Virus record (IMG/VR): IMGVR_UViG_3300027985_000156
Span: 1 to 56,220 of that record
Length of the DNA stretch: 56,220 nucleotides
Strand: one strand, 5' to 3'
Origin: a virus
Both the position numbers and the translations under genes were made by a program. The notes beneath the pieces were generated by a model. It made no database searches, had not been told where the DNA came from, and was given only the letters and a program-made list of their open reading frames with translations. Positions 31,994 to 40,871 of the stretch are shown piece by piece. The stretch's first letter is position 1. Each line of letters starts with the position of its first letter.

Positions 31994-32002
31994 TTGTTCT
32001 CC

Positions 32003-33037
32003 TTACAGGATTACCCAACGAGATCCGTCAGGCACCGTGACAGTAACACCGTCATTGATTGTGATAGGACCAACAGAGCTTGCAGACTTACCAGAGGTAA
32101 TGGTGTAGTCAGCAGTCACGATCATATCATTCTCTACGAATACCTTGTCGGAGCCACCACCAGTAGCACCACCACCAAGAGATCCCCATGCAGACCCATC
32201 GTACCCCTCAAATCCATTTAGATCTGTATTATACCTGATGTAGTAATAAGAGTCTGTAGGACGTTCAGCAGTCGTACCACCAGGGGAGATGATAGCTCCA
32301 GTGTCAAGGAGAGTCTTATCAGCCTTAAGGTCAGCGACCCCATAGAAATCATCACGGTATCCTTCAGACTTCTTAGCCCAATGGTAGGAGCTATACTCAC
32401 CACCAGATACCACAACATCTTCAAGCTCATCAGCCCACTTGTAGGCCATAAGCTCACTAGCGGCTGCATTAGTCTCCGAGGTAGCAGCATTAGTTTCACT
32501 GAGGGCAGCAGCATTCTCAGAAGCTAGAGCATTCGTCTCAGACAGTGCAGCAGCATTCTCAGAAGCCAAGGCAGCAGCCTCAGAAGCAGCAGCATTAGTT
32601 TCCGATATGAGAGCAGCAGCCTCACTGGCAGCAGCATTCGTCTCAGACACTAGAGCAGCAGCAGCACTAACAGCGGCTTTCTCAGAACCAACCTTAGCAG
32701 ACTGAGCTACCACAGTGGTGCCATCAGCCAAATGAATGACAGCACCTTCTGCGTTATTAGTCCACTCCTTTGCTTCCAAGGCATAAGCGTACGAGCTATA
32801 CTTACCAGGATACAAAGCATCCGGAAGAACACCTTGGTTATTCGTTGCCCACTTCTGAGCCTTACTGATTACTGTCGATACTGTAATCTCGATAGAGTCT
32901 AAGTCGTCAGCTACCTGCTCGAACGAACTATCGACTGCATAGTTAATCTTATTTAGATCATCTGCATAGGCAGTATCACCATCATTTACAATCTTGTTAG
33001 ATGGGGAGTAATACTTATCAGTACCTCCATGTGCCAT
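32003..33037 (-). CDS. Tail fibre protein with Ala/Ser/Glu/Thr coiled repeat (344 aa)
   Basis: The N-terminal about 120 residues (IVNDGDTAYADDLNKINYAV; KAQKWATNNQGVLPD, YSSYAYALEAKEW) look like a fibre attachment domain. Residues about 125-200 are a heptad-like repeat (SETNAAASEAAALISE units), a trimeric coiled-coil shaft. The C-terminus is a beta-rich tip ending in VTVPDGSRWVIL. It probably links other fibre proteins to the tail. GGAGG precedes the ATG. Confidence 0.75.
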   Translation of the reverse strand: MAHGGTDKYYSPSNKIVNDGDTAYADDLNKINYAVDSSFEQVADDLDSIEITVSTVISKAQKWATNNQGVLPDALYPGKYSSYAYALEAKEWTNNAEGAVIHLADGTTVVAQSAKVGSEKAAVSAAAALVSETNAAASEAAALISETNAAASEAAALASENAAALSETNALASENAAALSETNAATSETNAAASELMAYKWADELEDVVVSGGEYSSYHWAKKSEGYRDDFYGVADLKADKTLLDTGAIISPGGTTAERPTDSYYYIRYNTDLNGFEGYDGSAWGSLGGGATGGGSDKVFVENDMIVTADYTITSGKSASSVGPITINDGVTVTVPDGSRWVIL

Positions 33038-33057
33038 AACTTCCCTCCACCAGACAC

Positions 33058-35343
33058 TTACATTACCCTGCCTGTCAGCGAATACTCGACTACGACTGCA
33101 TTCAAGATATGTGGTCCTCGATATTTATCTACTGTTGCTAGTGTCATACTCATGTTCTTTCCGTAACCACTGACGTACATTGCTGGGTTCTGTACGATAG
33201 CAGACCCGTAATTAAAGAAGCCCCAAGTATCTATACCCCAGATACCACCAGAGCTTGTAGCTGTAAGATCCTCACGAACCGTACGTGGAGTACCTGGATC
33301 TCCGTAGTCAAAAGAGAGGTTACCATAGATCACCAAATCTCTGTCGGCCTTAAGCTCTAAAGAGATCTTTCGGAACCTTTTACGGACTGTGGGAGAACTG
33401 TAAGAATTATAAGAGGTAGTCAGTTTAGTGTTTATATCTCCACCGTTAAAGGATGTACCAGAGTCCATCATATAGACGTAACCTGTAGTAGATCCAAAGG
33501 CCAAGATGAGATTACCATTACTGTCGTTACCCTCAGTTACATTCATAACAGGAGCAGGGTATTGTGTCCTTGTGACACCTTTGACTTTCTTCTCGGAGTC
33601 GTAGGTGAACAGCAACCCAAGCCCATTATTAAAGTACATCCGATACTGGTTATTACTTCGATGAACAACTGTACAGGTCATGTAGTCTCTGTTCTCCAAG
33701 AGTGTCCGTTGTACGTTCTTGCTCATAAACGATACTGAGAAGGAACCATAGGCATCCGTAGCTTCCAAGCTTGTGATACCTCGATCACCCATAGAGATAA
33801 CTGTACCAAGCATACGCTGAGCAGAGTTAGACATTGCACCCGACTGCTTGCTAAAGGTTTCTTTGTAGAATTTATACTGAGCCGTTACTGTTCCAGATGC
33901 ACCTGAGTTATCTGACAAGGACTTGATGAAAAATGTCGAAGTTCGACAAAAGACTACCAAGGTATCACCAGGAGCTACAACCAGATCCATGATCTCATCT
34001 TCCATGTAGATCTCACCAGCACCGCTGATAGGGTCGAAGTTGAGCGGGTCGTCCACAGCACTAAACACAAGCCTACCATCCGGATACGCTAGGAACAATC
34101 GGCTCTTAAACTCAACCAAGTTGTTTGCGTAGAAGTTTGTATCACTATCGTCTGGTAAGAACTCGCTAGTTATGTCAGTGATTGTATCGTCATCAAGCCA
34201 TTGAGGAAAGTCTACACCACTTGTCCAGAATAAAATCTTCTCTCGTTGATGACTCATCAGAGCAGGGTATTGACCAATACTCCAACGGTAAGTTCCTTGT
34301 GGATTAATACTCCCATTCATTGTTGCCCATCCAGAGCTTGTGGTACGATAAAGTCCTGAGCTTAGCAGGTCAAGATTATCTCTAACAGCAAACACATCTC
34401 CGTCATAGATCTTAACTCCAAGCACAGTTCCGGACCCAGGAACCGGTTGAATCTCATTACGTCTTACTTCACGATTAGTGTCATTGATCTGATACGAGTA
34501 GAAACTAGAGCTTGAGTAGGGAATCTGCGGATAATCAAAATCAAGATAGTGTCGGTAGGTTCCTTTAGAGAATCTAAACTCTTCAAGGTTACCAATGAAA
34601 CCGTCACCAATCACAAGATCACCAGACCCTACAGGAACACTAGCTAAAGTTACCATATTAGCATCTTCAAGAGTTCCATCAAGGAAGATGTAGAAATCAC
34701 CAGAGTTCCTTCGTACCACTTCGATATGATAGGTTCGTCCTTCTACCAACGTACTCTCGTGGACTAGATTGGTATCGTAGGAGATACCGTCCGAACTCAA
34801 CTGAAACACAAAGTTGCCACCAATAATAGCCAGCCGATAACTTGTAGCCCTTTCATAGATGATAGTATCAGCAAGGGTATTAGGTCTTACCGTCACATCA
34901 ATAGCACAATCTGTTGATTCAATATCCAGGTCTGAGCCAGTTGGAGTTACAGAGATATTCGATAACCCATCAAACAAGAAACTCTTGTCGAAGTATCTGA
35001 AGAATGTAGAGTCATACTGGACACCATTATCTGCGATAGTTACATCAGCAGTCCCAAGATTCGTAAGAGCATTTACTTCAAGTAGGAACTTTACAAACCC
35101 ATCAAGTCCATTATCGGGAAGGTAATCAACAGCTACTTGACTTGCTAATTGAGTACCATCTGTTACCTCATACCCAGGAATACTGGTGTAACCGTGGTAC
35201 ACACCATCAATCTCTTGATAGTTGATGCAGTCAATAAGCTCACCACCTTTTAACTCTACCTGAGCAACATCCTCTTTCAGACCACCAGTAAAAATATGGA
35301 TCTGTGCCTTGGTAGTAGGCATTCGTGTACGTTTGGTTCTCAT
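33058..35343 (-). CDS. Tail tubular protein B-like, with LamG-like insert (761 aa)
   Basis: Likely the tail nozzle (T7 gp12 role). The start (IHIFTGGLKEDVAQVELKGG...INYQEIDGVYHGYTSIPGYE) and the second half with propeller-like strands fit tail tube B proteins of podoviruses. Residues about 110-260 (IDVTVRPNTLADTIIYERA, TYHIEVVRRNSGDFYIFLDG, IGNLEEFRFSKGTYRH) form a concanavalin/LamG-type sandwich, an inserted sugar-binding domain. CGGAGAA precedes the ATG. A palindrome site in frame TGT CGA ACT TCG ACA gives CRTST. Confidence 0.75.
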   Translation of the reverse strand: MRTKRTRMPTTKAQIHIFTGGLKEDVAQVELKGGELIDCINYQEIDGVYHGYTSIPGYEVTDGTQLASQVAVDYLPDNGLDGFVKFLLEVNALTNLGTADVTIADNGVQYDSTFFRYFDKSFLFDGLSNISVTPTGSDLDIESTDCAIDVTVRPNTLADTIIYERATSYRLAIIGGNFVFQLSSDGISYDTNLVHESTLVEGRTYHIEVVRRNSGDFYIFLDGTLEDANMVTLASVPVGSGDLVIGDGFIGNLEEFRFSKGTYRHYLDFDYPQIPYSSSSFYSYQINDTNREVRRNEIQPVPGSGTVLGVKIYDGDVFAVRDNLDLLSSGLYRTTSSGWATMNGSINPQGTYRWSIGQYPALMSHQREKILFWTSGVDFPQWLDDDTITDITSEFLPDDSDTNFYANNLVEFKSRLFLAYPDGRLVFSAVDDPLNFDPISGAGEIYMEDEIMDLVVAPGDTLVVFCRTSTFFIKSLSDNSGASGTVTAQYKFYKETFSKQSGAMSNSAQRMLGTVISMGDRGITSLEATDAYGSFSVSFMSKNVQRTLLENRDYMTCTVVHRSNNQYRMYFNNGLGLLFTYDSEKKVKGVTRTQYPAPVMNVTEGNDSNGNLILAFGSTTGYVYMMDSGTSFNGGDINTKLTTSYNSYSSPTVRKRFRKISLELKADRDLVIYGNLSFDYGDPGTPRTVREDLTATSSGGIWGIDTWGFFNYGSAIVQNPAMYVSGYGKNMSMTLATVDKYRGPHILNAVVVEYSLTGRVM
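33934..33948. repeat. Palindrome site, centre AGT (in tail tube B)
   Basis: Exact TGTCGAAGTTCGACA; coding strand reads CRTST, the rarest of the three frames. Confidence 0.95.
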
Positions 35344-35359
35344 AAGTTATTCTCCGAAT

Positions 35360-35374
35360 TGTCGATGTTCGACA
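35360..35374. repeat. Palindrome site, centre TGT
   Basis: Exact TGTCGATGTTCGACA in the 35-bp gap between tail tube A and B genes, directly upstream of the tail tube B ribosome site. Confidence 0.95.
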
Positions 35375-35378
35375 AAAA

Positions 35379-35996
35379 CTAAGCCATAGGAGTTAGGTTC
35401 ACAAAAGAAGCAGGGCATTCGGAACGTAGCAACTGTCCCATAAGTATATCAGTCTGAAGCTGATTACGGTCCTCTATCTCAACATTACCTAGCCATGAAC
35501 CAAAAGCAGCAGAAGCTTTATAGGCAATCAAGGAGTGGAACCGTTCAGGGATAATAGACACATCAGCATTCTGAGAGATGTCCACAGGGTTACGGATGTA
35601 TCTTGCAGTTAGGGTGTAGGTAGCATCAAACTGATTGGTGATAACCTCATTAGTCTCAGGAACGATAGTGAATCTTGTAGGTACTCCAGGTACATCCCAA
35701 TTGTCTTCCTCCAAATACTCATCGTATGGTACGTATACAAGTGACTTCTTGCTGTAAAAGATCTTTACCCATTTGGCAACTTCAGTATTCGTGATGGAGT
35801 CAGTGCCGTCTGTAGCTACCACATACGTAGCATTCATAAACTTCCAGTTATCACGCATCAACTGGATCTGAATGTTTGCCTGACGTACGAAATTATACAG
35901 ATCCATCTGAACATCCTTCAAACTAGCAACCGTATCGATTGTATCCTGAAGGCCACAGAAGGTATTCGCCAGTTTCATTATATCAAGTAGATTCAT
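35379..35996 (-). CDS. Tail tubular protein A-like/head-tail adaptor (205 aa)
   Basis: Helical N-terminus (DIMKLANTFCGLQDTIDTV...MDLYNFVRQANIQIQLMRDN), then VAKWVKIFYSKKSLVYVPYD and RFTIVPETNEVITNQFDAT. This is the general pattern of gp11-like gatekeeper/adaptor proteins that sit under the portal. Position between capsid and tail tube B supports this. GGAGATGC precedes the ATG. Confidence 0.65.
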   Translation of the reverse strand: MNLLDIMKLANTFCGLQDTIDTVASLKDVQMDLYNFVRQANIQIQLMRDNWKFMNATYVVATDGTDSITNTEVAKWVKIFYSKKSLVYVPYDEYLEEDNWDVPGVPTRFTIVPETNEVITNQFDATYTLTARYIRNPVDISQNADVSIIPERFHSLIAYKASAAFGSWLGNVEIEDRNQLQTDILMGQLLRSECPASFVNLTPMA

Positions 35997-36017
35997 GCAT
36001 CTCCACTATATACAAGA

Positions 36018-36049
36018 AAACCCCCGCAGCTTGTGACTACGAGGGTTTC
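36018..36049 (-). terminator. Terminator after major capsid gene
   Basis: Read on the - strand, GAAACCCTCG pairs with CGGGGGTTTTC around an 11-base loop (one mismatch), followed by TTTTCTTGTATA. It lies between capsid and tail genes and would keep capsid mRNA abundant relative to tail mRNA. Confidence 0.75.
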
Positions 36050-36070
36050 TCACTACGGATTACTTATGGA

Positions 36071-37027
36071 TTATGCCAGGGTAGACTTGGTAGCCAGCAG
36101 CAGAGCGACAGCCTCAGGCATGATTACCTTACGACCGTACAGCAAGAGAGTACGCCACCGCTCACCGAACTGATCCGGGTTAGGCAGGGTCTCAGTCTTG
36201 TTGATCTGAGATGCGAAGGTTACGGCATCCTTGACACCAGCCAGAATGGAGAAGGTCTCAACATCCGTACCACCAGTACCAATACCAGCCTCAGTTACAT
36301 GGTAAACAGAGTTGCTCTGGTAAACCATGAAGCGGTCAATCTGACCAATCAGACCCGTGCGGATTACACCAGTGGAGTCACCAGTTACATCAACACGCTT
36401 CAGGTCGCCTTTCTTCAGGAGGTTTGCATACCAAGCCGGAAGAACAATCCAACGACCCTCATCAGGAATATTGGCCTCATCGAGAACAGTACCAAGATCG
36501 GCAATCAACTCGACGGCATTATCAGCAGTTACGGTAATCGGAGCACCAGCAGCACCCAGATCATAACCGCCAGAGACAGCACCAGCAGTAGCACCTTTGT
36601 TATTGGCACCAACCTCGGTAGGAATGTAGGCCAGGATTCGACGGTCAGTATCGATCTTCAGAGAAAGACTGGCACGCTCGGCAAACAGTTCCATCAGCCC
36701 AAGGTCAGACTGCATCTTATCAACCTCATCAACCTCGAAAGCCTTATAGAACGCCTGATCAATCAGGAGAGTCCGTGCATTCTCGGAAGGAGTGTCGTAA
36801 ACAATAGGAGTACCAACAGAGTAAGCGGTTACATCACCAGCCACCGGGGTCGGAGCTACACGTACGTATACGGTATCACCCTTTCCAGAGATCTCACCTT
36901 CGTAGTCGGTGTTACAAATCTCATTCATTACGGTGGACTCGGTGAAGAGTCGCATTACCTTGGAGCTAAAAATCATCGGTGCATACTTCACCGCACCAGA
37001 CGAAGGATAAGTAGCGTTATAAGCCAT
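36071..37027 (-). CDS. Major capsid protein (318 aa)
   Basis: Predicted HK97-fold coat protein. N-terminal arm (MAYNATYPSSGAVKYAPMIF), then VMNEICNTDYEGEISGKGDT and a helix DMQSDLGLMELFAERAS-type segment. RWIVLPAWYANLLKKGDL and the P-domain strands SILAGVKDAVTFASQ follow the order of P22/N4-like coat proteins. It is followed by a terminator and preceded by the scaffold gene, the usual order. Codon use is even and high-expression-like (few rare Arg codons). Confidence 0.85.
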   Translation of the reverse strand: MAYNATYPSSGAVKYAPMIFSSKVMRLFTESTVMNEICNTDYEGEISGKGDTVYVRVAPTPVAGDVTAYSVGTPIVYDTPSENARTLLIDQAFYKAFEVDEVDKMQSDLGLMELFAERASLSLKIDTDRRILAYIPTEVGANNKGATAGAVSGGYDLGAAGAPITVTADNAVELIADLGTVLDEANIPDEGRWIVLPAWYANLLKKGDLKRVDVTGDSTGVIRTGLIGQIDRFMVYQSNSVYHVTEAGIGTGGTDVETFSILAGVKDAVTFASQINKTETLPNPDQFGERWRTLLLYGRKVIMPEAVALLLATKSTLA

Positions 37028-37038
37028 TTGTTACCTCA

Positions 37039-38028
37039 TCATTTATCAAGGATTTTTCCGGAAAGGAAAGCCTCCTCGATTCGCTTGTCGATTGCTAGTT
37101 GTTCAGAGCGACGACCTTTGTAGTAACCCTTCGATACCTTGGTCTGATGATCACGGATAAACGAAGTGGTAATAGTATCGTCGGAAATTTTAACCTCAGT
37201 AGTTGAAGAGGACGACCGTTGCGTCGGGCCTACTCTACTTGCGATAGAGTCTCTCTTAGGAGTTGCGACGGGTTTAAGAGTTTCTTTGTAAGCATTGAAG
37301 AACTGTGCAACACGTTCGACATCACCAATATTCTGAGCGGCTCTCATACGGTCGAGGCGGCTAACACCGGTAGCGTCTGGGATTCCAAGCCAATCAATGA
37401 ACTTACCATCATTGTTCATGATACGACAATCAGGTACATAAGACTCAAGCGCAACCAGGAAGGATTCATACTTCGCTGACTCTGCGGACTGCATACGAGA
37501 TGCTTCATCTTTCTGTCGCTGTGCCGTAAGATCCTGCTGAGTCTTTCGAGATTCAGCTTGGGTACGTTCAATAACACTCTTAATTGCATCTACTGCTTCA
37601 GTTCCGAGAACATCAACAACCTCTGGCTTGAAGAGTTCCTCCTGGGTAGGTGAGGGAGTAGCTAATTCCATGTCACTTACTTTCTGGATAAGATCAACCT
37701 TCTCTGCACGCAGGTCACGAACTTCGGATCGCAACTGATAAATCGTGGTATCGGTAGATGCCTTATACTTTCCAAAGCGGTACTCAGAGTCAAGTGCACG
37801 CTTCTTCCAATAGTCAAGACCCTGTTCAACTGGTTCCTCTTTAGTCTCTTGCTCAGTGGTTGAAACGACCTTGGCCTCAGTCGGCACTTCGGTTACGGAC
37901 GGTTCAGACTGTGTAGGGGTGGGAACGTCAGTGGTTCCCTCTGAGACTGTTTTCCCTTCTGCGGCTGCAATCAACTCAGCCTCCTGTTGTGCAAGCTTAG
38001 TTAATCGCTGTTCCTTCAATGTACTCAT
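37039..38028 (-). CDS. Scaffolding protein (330 aa)
   Basis: Acidic, largely helical: MSTLKEQRLTKLAQQEAELI, Pro/Thr/Glu-rich spacer, then a coiled coil (IYQLRSEVRDLRAEKVDLIQ) and a basic C-terminus (KVSKGYYKGRRSEQ) that would touch the coat protein. Location directly upstream of the capsid gene is typical. ATG 38028 has AAGGAG seven bases before it; an upstream GTG is not needed. Confidence 0.75.
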   Translation of the reverse strand: MSTLKEQRLTKLAQQEAELIAAAEGKTVSEGTTDVPTPTQSEPSVTEVPTEAKVVSTTEQETKEEPVEQGLDYWKKRALDSEYRFGKYKASTDTTIYQLRSEVRDLRAEKVDLIQKVSDMELATPSPTQEELFKPEVVDVLGTEAVDAIKSVIERTQAESRKTQQDLTAQRQKDEASRMQSAESAKYESFLVALESYVPDCRIMNNDGKFIDWLGIPDATGVSRLDRMRAAQNIGDVERVAQFFNAYKETLKPVATPKRDSIASRVGPTQRSSSSTTEVKISDDTITTSFIRDHQTKVSKGYYKGRRSEQLAIDKRIEEAFLSGKILDK

Positions 38029-38152
38029 GCGGCTCCTTATGTGATATGCTGTACGAGTGTCTTGGTGATTCACATCCTTGCGACAAGCATGGTTAGTGTG
38101 CTCCCGTTAAGCAACACTAGATAACTGTCGTAGGTCTCCGTGAGGCCAGACT

Positions 38153-38344
38153 CTACTGTTGTTTGATTAGATCACGAAGATAGTCAATGGCAGCAGAATA
38201 CCCTTGAACATACCGTACGTCATCCTTGGTTTCCTTTAGATTCTTGATGACCTGCCTATCGATTTCCTCAAGAACCCTACGCATTACCGTAGGGTCTTGG
38301 GATTTCAATCGGTCTTTAAGATTCGATTCCAGTTGTATTACCAC
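38153..38344 (-). CDS. Small helical protein downstream of portal (63 aa)
   Basis: Not recognised. NLKDRLKSQDPTVMRRVLEE...YSAAIDYLRDLIKQQ is helical and charged. Its start lies within the 3' end of the portal gene, so it is translationally coupled. A small protein at this place is common next to podovirus portal genes. Confidence 0.65.
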   Translation of the reverse strand: MVIQLESNLKDRLKSQDPTVMRRVLEEIDRQVIKNLKETKDDVRYVQGYSAAIDYLRDLIKQQ

Positions 38345-40760
38345 CGGTTTCCTCTCTTATATCTCTCTCTTGTTGCTTTAACTGTGCGTTGACAGAAAGT
38401 TTTCTTGTTTCAAGGTCACGTTTAGACTGACTCGTCTCGGTTGCAATCTTCTCCTGGGATTGGATCTTCCCGGCAGCAATTCGAGTTTGCTGGTCAATCT
38501 GGACTGCCTTAAGTTCCTGATCACGAGCCTTAAGCTGAGCCTTAAGTTGCTCTACCTCACGCTTCATCTGCATTGATTCTTGATGCATCTGCTGCTGCCC
38601 ACCGACCTGAACCTTAGTTGCTTCAAGTCCAATCGACTGCTTCTGTTGCTCAAGCTGCATAGCCTGTTTCTGTTGCTGTGCTCGTGACTGCTGATCTTCA
38701 ATATCTTTCTGCTTAACCTCAAGTCGACTAGGTACAATGTCCTCGTTAAAGTTAGCAGTCTTGAATGTCTTTCTTAACATATCTGCTCGACCAACCTTTC
38801 CGATGATACTCATATCGTACTCATTAGCGGTAGCCTTAAGAAGCTCACGTTGAACTTCCTGCTCCATAGCTTTCAGAGTGATTGCTTCAGCAGCATATAC
38901 AATGACGTTTATATCTCCATGATAGTTGACTGGATTGCCTTCCTCTTCTTCCTTGAGTAGATGTAGGTAGAATTGGTACTCTGCTCGTGGTACTAAGACA
39001 CCTTCAGAAATATTCTTGATGGCACTCTTGATACCTTTACTAGCAGACTCCATAAGGATGTTAAGACCACCCATCGTTTGTCCGGCACCACCAACCTGCT
39101 CGTTTCCATAAGCATATCTTGGGATACCTGTGACATCATCAGCTTTAATTTCAAATCGATCATAGACTGCAAGCAACTCATTAGCGTTACTCGGAATCGT
39201 GAACCACTCAATAGGTCGGCCACCATTACCTTGAGGATCGCTAGTGAACTGCCAAATCATGTGCGGTCGTTGTTCCTCAATAGCACCATCAGCAGCAAGA
39301 CGATCAACTAGGATAGCACATTGAGGACCAGCACTCAGGCCCATATTATCAGCCAAAGCACGGGCAGCACCGTTGCACATTCGCTGGATGTCCCTCATAC
39401 TCGCTGGCATACTTTTACCCCAGATCGAGCCAGGACGTTTACTATAAGAGGCAGAGTAATAAGGTCTGCGGCCCAGAGGATCACGGTTGATGCAACACTT
39501 GATAATCGAATGATTCACTAGAATAGCTTCGATCTCAACCTCTTCCCAATCCTCAAGCATCTCAAGATCCTCTTCTTCCATACCCCAATCCTTCAAGAGT
39601 TTTACGGAAGCAGTTCCCCAGAAATGAATACCATTATAGATGCCAATATTAGCTTGGTCTTGTGACCCACGTTTCTCCAAGACAGCTTTAGTCTCTTCGA
39701 TGTTGTTGCTAGTACCAAGAGTCTGAGGAGTCTCGTTAAGGACTTTGATGATGTTCTTGCGTTTGTATCCCTGAGCTTTCTTCATGTGAGCAAGAGCACT
39801 CAGATCTTTACGTGAGAGCCGTATGTGCTCAATGAAGTTCCCATCATAAATGCTATCAGCACTTGGGCTAGGATAGATGTCGAAGGGAGACACACGCTTG
39901 TTCATGAATATAATATCTCGAATCTCTTTAGGTTTACCGTTCTCGTAGGTAAGTTTCTTGCTTGTGGTAACGATTGGTCCTTTGATGAACGCAGTCGGAA
40001 ACACAAGAAAGTCATTGATAAACTCAGAGAACGCAGTATCCCAACTGCCTTGCTTCAGATCATCTAGTACCACACGTTGAATCATGCGACACTGTTGGTT
40101 TGCTTCTTTGTTAATCTCAGATGTAATAGCTTCCTGGAGATCACGTTTGAGTTCATTCATCTCACGGAGTTCACGAGAAGCAGCCATAGCAGTCGGAGGT
40201 TTCTGCTCCTGCTGCACTGGTTGACCGTCTGGACCCACTTGCTGCTGCTGTTGTTCCTGTGGCTGCTGAGCATACTTCTCACGAAGCTTCCCAATTAACT
40301 CCTGCTGATCCTGCTCGAAGGCAGCACGAATCTGATCCTCAATCTCAGAGGGTAGCTCTTCCAAAGGAGTAGGACGGAACTCCATAGGGAATGCATTAGC
40401 TGGCTGAAGAATATCCTGAATCCAACTGACACCTGCACGCTTCTTAGTTGCGGTAAGGTTCATAAAGATCTTGGATCTGTTAGGCATGTTGGCAATCTCT
40501 TCTGGAGTATACTCGCCATTCACCTGATAAACAGACTCAATCATCTCACGATCAACACCAGCCTGATCCCTTGCATTCTTATTTTCCTCGAAGGTCTTAA
40601 GGATGTGACCCTCAAGTGTCTGATAGAATGCCTCCTTCTCTTCTTCCTCTTCGTAAAGAGACTCATCGAGATTAGCTACTACTTGCTCGACAATATCTGA
40701 GATACCTTGGACCTGAATCCCTGGAATATCTCTGTAGCCTTCTGTCTTATCCGGTTCCAT
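38316..40760 (-). CDS. Portal protein (814 aa)
   Basis: Forms the dodecameric DNA gate at the head vertex. Landmarks: FEENKNARDQAGVDREMIES, KIFMNLTATKKRAGVSWIQD, NPFDIYPSPSADSIYDGNFI-like (RVSPFDIYPSPSAD) and RMCNGAARALADNMGLSAGP in the core. A long Gln/Lys-rich coiled tail follows (RAQQQKQAMQLEQQKQ...). It is longer than T7 gp8 (536) because of that barrel/tail and an inserted Gln-rich segment near 170. It follows the terminase gene, separated by a terminator hairpin and palindrome site. Confidence 0.85.
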   Translation of the reverse strand: MEPDKTEGYRDIPGIQVQGISDIVEQVVANLDESLYEEEEEKEAFYQTLEGHILKTFEENKNARDQAGVDREMIESVYQVNGEYTPEEIANMPNRSKIFMNLTATKKRAGVSWIQDILQPANAFPMEFRPTPLEELPSEIEDQIRAAFEQDQQELIGKLREKYAQQPQEQQQQQVGPDGQPVQQEQKPPTAMAASRELREMNELKRDLQEAITSEINKEANQQCRMIQRVVLDDLKQGSWDTAFSEFINDFLVFPTAFIKGPIVTTSKKLTYENGKPKEIRDIIFMNKRVSPFDIYPSPSADSIYDGNFIEHIRLSRKDLSALAHMKKAQGYKRKNIIKVLNETPQTLGTSNNIEETKAVLEKRGSQDQANIGIYNGIHFWGTASVKLLKDWGMEEEDLEMLEDWEEVEIEAILVNHSIIKCCINRDPLGRRPYYSASYSKRPGSIWGKSMPASMRDIQRMCNGAARALADNMGLSAGPQCAILVDRLAADGAIEEQRPHMIWQFTSDPQGNGGRPIEWFTIPSNANELLAVYDRFEIKADDVTGIPRYAYGNEQVGGAGQTMGGLNILMESASKGIKSAIKNISEGVLVPRAEYQFYLHLLKEEEEGNPVNYHGDINVIVYAAEAITLKAMEQEVQRELLKATANEYDMSIIGKVGRADMLRKTFKTANFNEDIVPSRLEVKQKDIEDQQSRAQQQKQAMQLEQQKQSIGLEATKVQVGGQQQMHQESMQMKREVEQLKAQLKARDQELKAVQIDQQTRIAAGKIQSQEKIATETSQSKRDLETRKLSVNAQLKQQERDIREETGGNTTGIES

Positions 40761-40775
40761 ATTCCTCCACTATTT

Positions 40776-40790
40776 TGTCGAAGTTCGACA
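40776..40790. repeat. Palindrome site, centre AGT (upstream of portal)
   Basis: Exact TGTCGAAGTTCGACA in the terminase-portal gap, just upstream of the portal GGAGG. Confidence 0.95.
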
Positions 40791-40805
40791 TTATCATACA
40801 AGAAG

Positions 40806-40849
40806 GCCCAATCGTAATGAAGATCAGAGTCAACATCAGAGGATTGGGC
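40806..40849 (-). terminator. Terminator-like hairpin between terminase and portal
   Basis: On the - strand, an 8-bp stem GCCCAATC / GATTGGGC encloses 28 bases and is followed by CTTCTTGTAT. The tail resembles the other late-arm terminators (TTTTCTTGT). The large loop makes it weaker. Confidence 0.6.
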
Positions 40850-40871
40850 ACGATTATAGTTTATATCTCGT

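Noticed and set aside
35939-37123. 394-aa open frame on the + strand opposite the capsid gene
   Set aside because: The - strand encodes the major capsid protein with family pattern; the + frame is low-complexity and lacks a start signal.
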